Source of the DNA: Clostridia bacterium
GTDB taxonomy: Bacteria; Bacillota_A; Clostridia; Oscillospirales; CAG-272
Direction: 5' to 3'
NCBI GenBank assembly: GCA_017552165.1
Contig: JAFZCF010000051.1
Span: 1-16,004 of the forward strand
DNA length: 16,004 nt
This document shows, in pieces, positions 14,773 to 16,004 of the stretch (position 1 is the stretch's first letter; each line of letters starts with the position of its first letter). The position numbers and the translations under genes were made by a program. Under the pieces are notes generated by a model. The model was given only the letters and a program-made list of their open reading frames with translations, did no database searches and had not been told where the DNA came from.

Positions 14773-14801
14773 TTGACAAAAGCGCCGTAACGGAGTATAA
14801 T
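14773..14801 (+). promoter_or_regulatory. Full-consensus promoter of the ornithine carbamoyltransferase gene
   Basis: TTGACA (14773-14778) and TATAAT (14796-14801) with a 17-base spacer: a complete match to sigma-A consensus. The predicted start is near 14808, giving a leader of about 25 bases that includes the ribosome binding site AAGGCGG (14819-14825). A promoter this strong on a metabolic gene usually needs a repressor; see the palindrome at 14799-14813. Confidence 0.9.
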
Positions 14802-14813
14802 ATCATGGATATT
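14799..14813. promoter_or_regulatory. Operator-like palindrome at the predicted transcription start
   Basis: AATATC-ATG-GATATT is a perfect inverted repeat with a 3-base centre. It overlaps the last three bases of the -10 box and the predicted +1. A protein bound here would block RNA polymerase. It does not match the ArgR box pattern I know (TGAAT and ATTCA half sites), so the binding factor is unknown. The A/T-rich half sites could arise by chance. Confidence 0.45.
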
Positions 14814-14832
14814 GTTTTAAGGCGGAACGACC

Positions 14833-15828
14833 ATGGACATAAAAGGACGGAGCTTTCTTAAACTTCTCGACTTTTCGCGCGAAGAGATCGAAGGTCTGAT
14901 CGACCTCGCGGCAAAGCTGAAAGACATGAAAAAGAACGGCGTCCCTCACAGATTCTGCGAGGGCAAAAACGTCGCGCTTATATTTGAAAAGACAAGCACG
15001 CGGACGCGGTGCTCCTTTGAGGTCGCCGCGGCCGACCTCGGCATGCATCCCGTATATCTCGACCCCGACGGCTCTCAGATAGGAAAAAAGGAGAGCATCC
15101 CCGACACGGCGCGGGTGCTCGGGCGTATGTTTGACGGTATAGAATACCGCGGATACGGGCAGGAAATCGTCGAGGCGCTCGCAAAATACTCCGGCGTACC
15201 GGTATGGAACGGGCTCACGAACGAGTTTCACCCGACGCAGATACTCGCGGATTTTATGACCGTAAAAGAGCATTTCGGCTCGCTGAGCGGCAAAAAACTC
15301 GTCTATATGGGCGACGCGAGATACAACATGGGCAATTCGCTGATGGTCGGCTGCGCCAAGGTCGGGATGCACTTCACGGCCTGCGCTCCCGAAAAATATT
15401 TTCCCGACAAGGAGCTTGTCAGCGAATGCCTCGCTATCGCGGCAGGCTCGGGCGGCTCGATCTCGCTCTCGACGGATCCCCTTGAAGCCGTGCGCGGCGC
15501 CGACGTCATTTATACCGACGTGTGGGTATCTATGGGCGAGCCCGACGAGGTATGGGAGGAGCGCATCCGCGACCTCACCCCGTACAGGGTCACGGAAGAG
15601 CTTATGGACGCCGCCGGAGAGGAATGCAGGTTTATGCACTGCCTTCCGTCGTTCCACGATCTCGGCACCGGTATCGGGCAGAAGATACACGAAAAATTCG
15701 GCATCGACTGCATGGAGGTGACCGACGAGGTCTTTGAATCTCCGCGCTCGATAGTTTTCGACGAAGCGGAAAACAGAATGCACACCATAAAGGCGGTCAT
15801 GCTCGCGACCCTCGGCGGCCGCGGATAG
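14833..15828 (+). CDS. argF: Ornithine carbamoyltransferase
   Basis: Makes citrulline from ornithine and carbamoyl phosphate in arginine synthesis, or runs in reverse in the arginine deiminase pathway. The 331 residues have the carbamoyl-phosphate loop S55-T-R-T-R59, H133-P-T-Q, the ornithine loop S233-M-G235, and H269-C270-L-P272 with the catalytic Cys. The sequence ([13 protein letters not shown] and Y-R-G-Y-G-Q-E-I-V) belongs to the long ArcB/E. coli-ArgI-like branch and not the B. subtilis ArgF branch, so direction cannot be settled from sequence. No arginine deiminase, carbamate kinase or other arg gene is in the window, which leaves both roles open. The ribosome binding site AAGGCGG is 7 bases upstream of the ATG. 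The gene is single, with its own promoter and a terminator-like repeat downstream. Confidence 0.95.
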   Translation: MDIKGRSFLKLLDFSREEIEGLIDLAAKLKDMKKNGVPHRFCEGKNVALIFEKTSTRTRCSFEVAAADLGMHPVYLDPDGSQIGKKESIPDTARVLGRMFDGIEYRGYGQEIVEALAKYSGVPVWNGLTNEFHPTQILADFMTVKEHFGSLSGKKLVYMGDARYNMGNSLMVGCAKVGMHFTACAPEKYFPDKELVSECLAIAAGSGGSISLSTDPLEAVRGADVIYTDVWVSMGEPDEVWEERIRDLTPYRVTEELMDAAGEECRFMHCLPSFHDLGTGIGQKIHEKFGIDCMEVTDEVFESPRSIVFDEAENRMHTIKAVMLATLGGRG

Positions 15829-16004
15829 ACCTTTGCCGGAACTGAAAAATATATGCCGGGGGCGTACCGACCCCCGAAAAAGCCGCGGCTCTGCGAGGTC
15901 CTCTAAAGGACAGTTGCAAAGGGAGGACGGTGTAATCCGATTGGGTTACACCGTTTTTCCTTTTGCAATGCGGGTTTACGCCACGTTTGAGGGGTTGTTG
16001 CGTA
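15829..16004. other. Intergenic region after argF, no gene found
   Basis: A 176-base stretch with no supported coding region. It holds a 6-pair GC hairpin (15857-15862 with 15871-15876) without a T-tract on the plus strand, a 10-base palindrome AGCCGCGGCT (15881-15890), a 5-pair hairpin around 15899-15912, and the long inverted repeat at 15914-15968. An ATG at 15968 opens a frame that runs off the window but has no ribosome binding site. Confidence 0.6.
15914..15968 (+). terminator. Long inverted repeat with embedded rho-independent terminator
   Basis: The inner part is an 11-pair stem (15928-15938 with 15943-15953) with a GATT loop and one T-G wobble, followed by TTTTT at 15954-15958: a good terminator for the argF transcript. 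Pairing then continues outwards through A/G-rich and T/C-rich arms to 15914-15968, about 25 pairs with a few wobbles and one bulged T. The outer ends are perfect (TTGC with GCAA). Confidence 0.75.

Noticed and set aside
14803..15783. Minus-strand open frame of 326 codons opposite argF
   Set aside because: Ornithine carbamoyltransferase is unmistakable on the plus strand; the antisense frame is a GC-bias artefact.
15857..15876. GC hairpin after argF as a terminator
   Set aside because: On the plus strand it is followed by A's, not T's; the terminator at 15928-15958 is far better.
15968..16004. Start of a further gene at the right edge
   Set aside because: Only 12 codons are visible, the ATG lies on the end of the terminator repeat, and there is no ribosome binding site.

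Overview
The window reads as chromosomal DNA of a GC-rich, low-oxygen Gram-positive bacterium, most likely a Clostridia-class Firmicute of the gut type. This is inferred from a LytR-CpsA-Psr cell-wall enzyme, several lipobox lipoproteins, an oxygen-sensitive radical-SAM activase (NrdG type), near-consensus sigma-A promoters and short purine-rich ribosome binding sites. I see no phage genes, insertion sequences, CRISPR arrays, tRNA or rRNA genes. Gene density is high and the chosen genes cover almost all of the window.

Layout. (1) Positions 1-2252, plus strand: a LytR-CpsA-Psr protein, possibly entering from outside the window, overlaps by 4 bases a radical-SAM glycyl-radical activase. A strong hairpin follows. 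(2) Positions 2319-9687, plus strand: a promoter with 17-base spacing opens what looks like one six-gene operon ending at a hairpin-plus-T-tract. The genes are tryptophanyl-tRNA synthetase, a membrane-anchored Rad50/SbcC/YhaN-like ATPase, a YpsA-like SLOG nucleotide-binding protein, a small lipoprotein, an FtsX-type ABC permease and its ATPase. Gaps are 1, -4, 22, 1 and 11 bases. (3) Positions 9650-13647, minus strand: two envelope lipoproteins read towards that same hairpin, which works on both strands. One carries about eleven Cys/His repeats and an NlpC/P60-like domain; the other looks like a TIM-barrel glycoside hydrolase. They share one promoter and have no gap between them. (4) Positions 13681-14728, minus strand: tRNA-dihydrouridine synthase with its own promoter. 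(5) Positions 14773-15968, plus strand: ornithine carbamoyltransferase under a full-consensus promoter with a perfect 15-base palindrome at the predicted transcription start, closed by a long terminator-like inverted repeat.

Functionally this is housekeeping (translation, tRNA modification, arginine metabolism, nucleotide reduction) interleaved with cell-envelope functions (wall polymer attachment, wall or glycan hydrolysis, ABC export or sensing). I do not see a clear-cut new defence or mobile system. The best candidates for something not well described are the YhaN-like ATPase translationally coupled to a SLOG protein, the lipoprotein-FtsX-ATPase trio behind it, and the paired surface lipoproteins with the Cys/His repeat array.
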